Source of the DNA: Caldifarciminota bacterium
GTDB taxonomy: Bacteria > Hydrothermota > Tepidihabitantia > Tepidihabitantales > Tepidihabitantaceae
DNA: 58,229 bases
Assembly: GCA_026397595.1 (NCBI GenBank)
Contig: JAPLUO010000292.1
Span: forward strand, 1 to 58,229
Reading direction: 5' to 3'
Positions 58,201 through 58,229 of the stretch are shown in pieces. The number at the start of each line of letters is the position of its first letter. The stretch's first letter is position 1. Made by a program: the position numbers and the translations under genes. The notes under the pieces are model-generated. The model ran no database searches, was not told where the DNA came from, and worked only from the letters and a program-made list of their open reading frames with translations.

Positions 58201-58229
58201 ATGGTACTAACCATGCGTGAGAAGCAAGC
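58201..58229 (+). CDS. Putative transposase/integrase, N-terminal fragment (window edge)
   Basis: Only MVLTMREKQ is visible. An AAAAGGAG site 8 bp upstream supports the start. The opening resembles those of DDE integrase-core transposases, and the tandem repeats at 58093-58161 would be the element's terminal repeats. The rest lies outside the window, so the family is a guess. Confidence 0.4.

Noticed and set aside
1..58229. tRNA or rRNA genes
   Set aside because: I found no cloverleaf with a TTCGA-type T-arm in an intergenic gap and no rRNA-like stretch; a covariance search would be more sensitive.

Overview
The window is GC-rich bacterial DNA with no rRNA, tRNA or CRISPR array that I can see. 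Several large secreted proteins combine signal peptides, beta-propeller or lamin-tail-like domains and FlgD/type IX-like C-terminal sorting tails. Together with tandem paralogues and long intergenic stretches full of short repeats, this suggests an uncultivated FCB-type lineage, for example candidate division WOR-3/Stahlbacteria. That placement is inference from style, not a database match.

Layout. 1-4.7 kb (minus): a type I restriction-modification operon, hsdM - four-helix-bundle suffix protein - hsdS - REP-associated transposase (RAYT) - hsdR (start only). 5-10.5 kb (plus): tldD, tldE/pmbA and a Lon-like AAA+ protease. 11-21 kb (minus): secreted LVIVD propellers and a large glycosidase-like protein, built by a tandem duplication that left a truncated copy. 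21-26 kb (minus): DUF502, DUF4416, scpB, aspartate kinase and an LL-DAP-type aminotransferase. 26-29 kb (plus): three tandem secreted paralogues. 29-33 kb: a lipoprotein, a Mut7-C/zinc-ribbon protein, a histidine-ammonia-lyase homologue with Cys in place of the MIO serine, and a cupin. 33-47 kb: an ORF6N gene and an eight-gene defence operon bounded by repeats. 47-52 kb (plus): a PF04020 membrane protein, a PfkB kinase, two tandem secreted proteins and an FSA-type transaldolase, with remnants of two duplications. 52-58 kb (minus): a PrsW-type protease, an unknown protein, a GT39-like/TPR membrane protein and a secreted protein. The right edge carries the start of a putative transposase.

The most unusual object is the operon at 34.6-46.1 kb (minus): hsdM - sir2 - herA - KTSC - hsdS - darT - darG - hsdR. 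It places a SIR2-HerA anti-phage pair, a KTSC protein and a DarT/DarG DNA ADP-ribosylation toxin-antitoxin inside a type I RM system. Five of its seven gene junctions overlap and the other two gaps are 11 and 14 bp. On both sides are inverted repeats in mirrored order, a 79-bp core with 4 mismatches by hand alignment and a shorter 45-bp element.

Other cross-cutting signals are three intergenic arrays with a strict or near 12-bp period and a shared GCAAC core; short 'word' repeats that fill spacers and also enter reading frames; sigma70-like promoters with a mostly 16-bp spacer and a -10 box often only 6-9 bp before the start codon, implying leaderless mRNAs; and a REPIN-like inverted pair of GTAG-headed REPs inside the RAYT gene.
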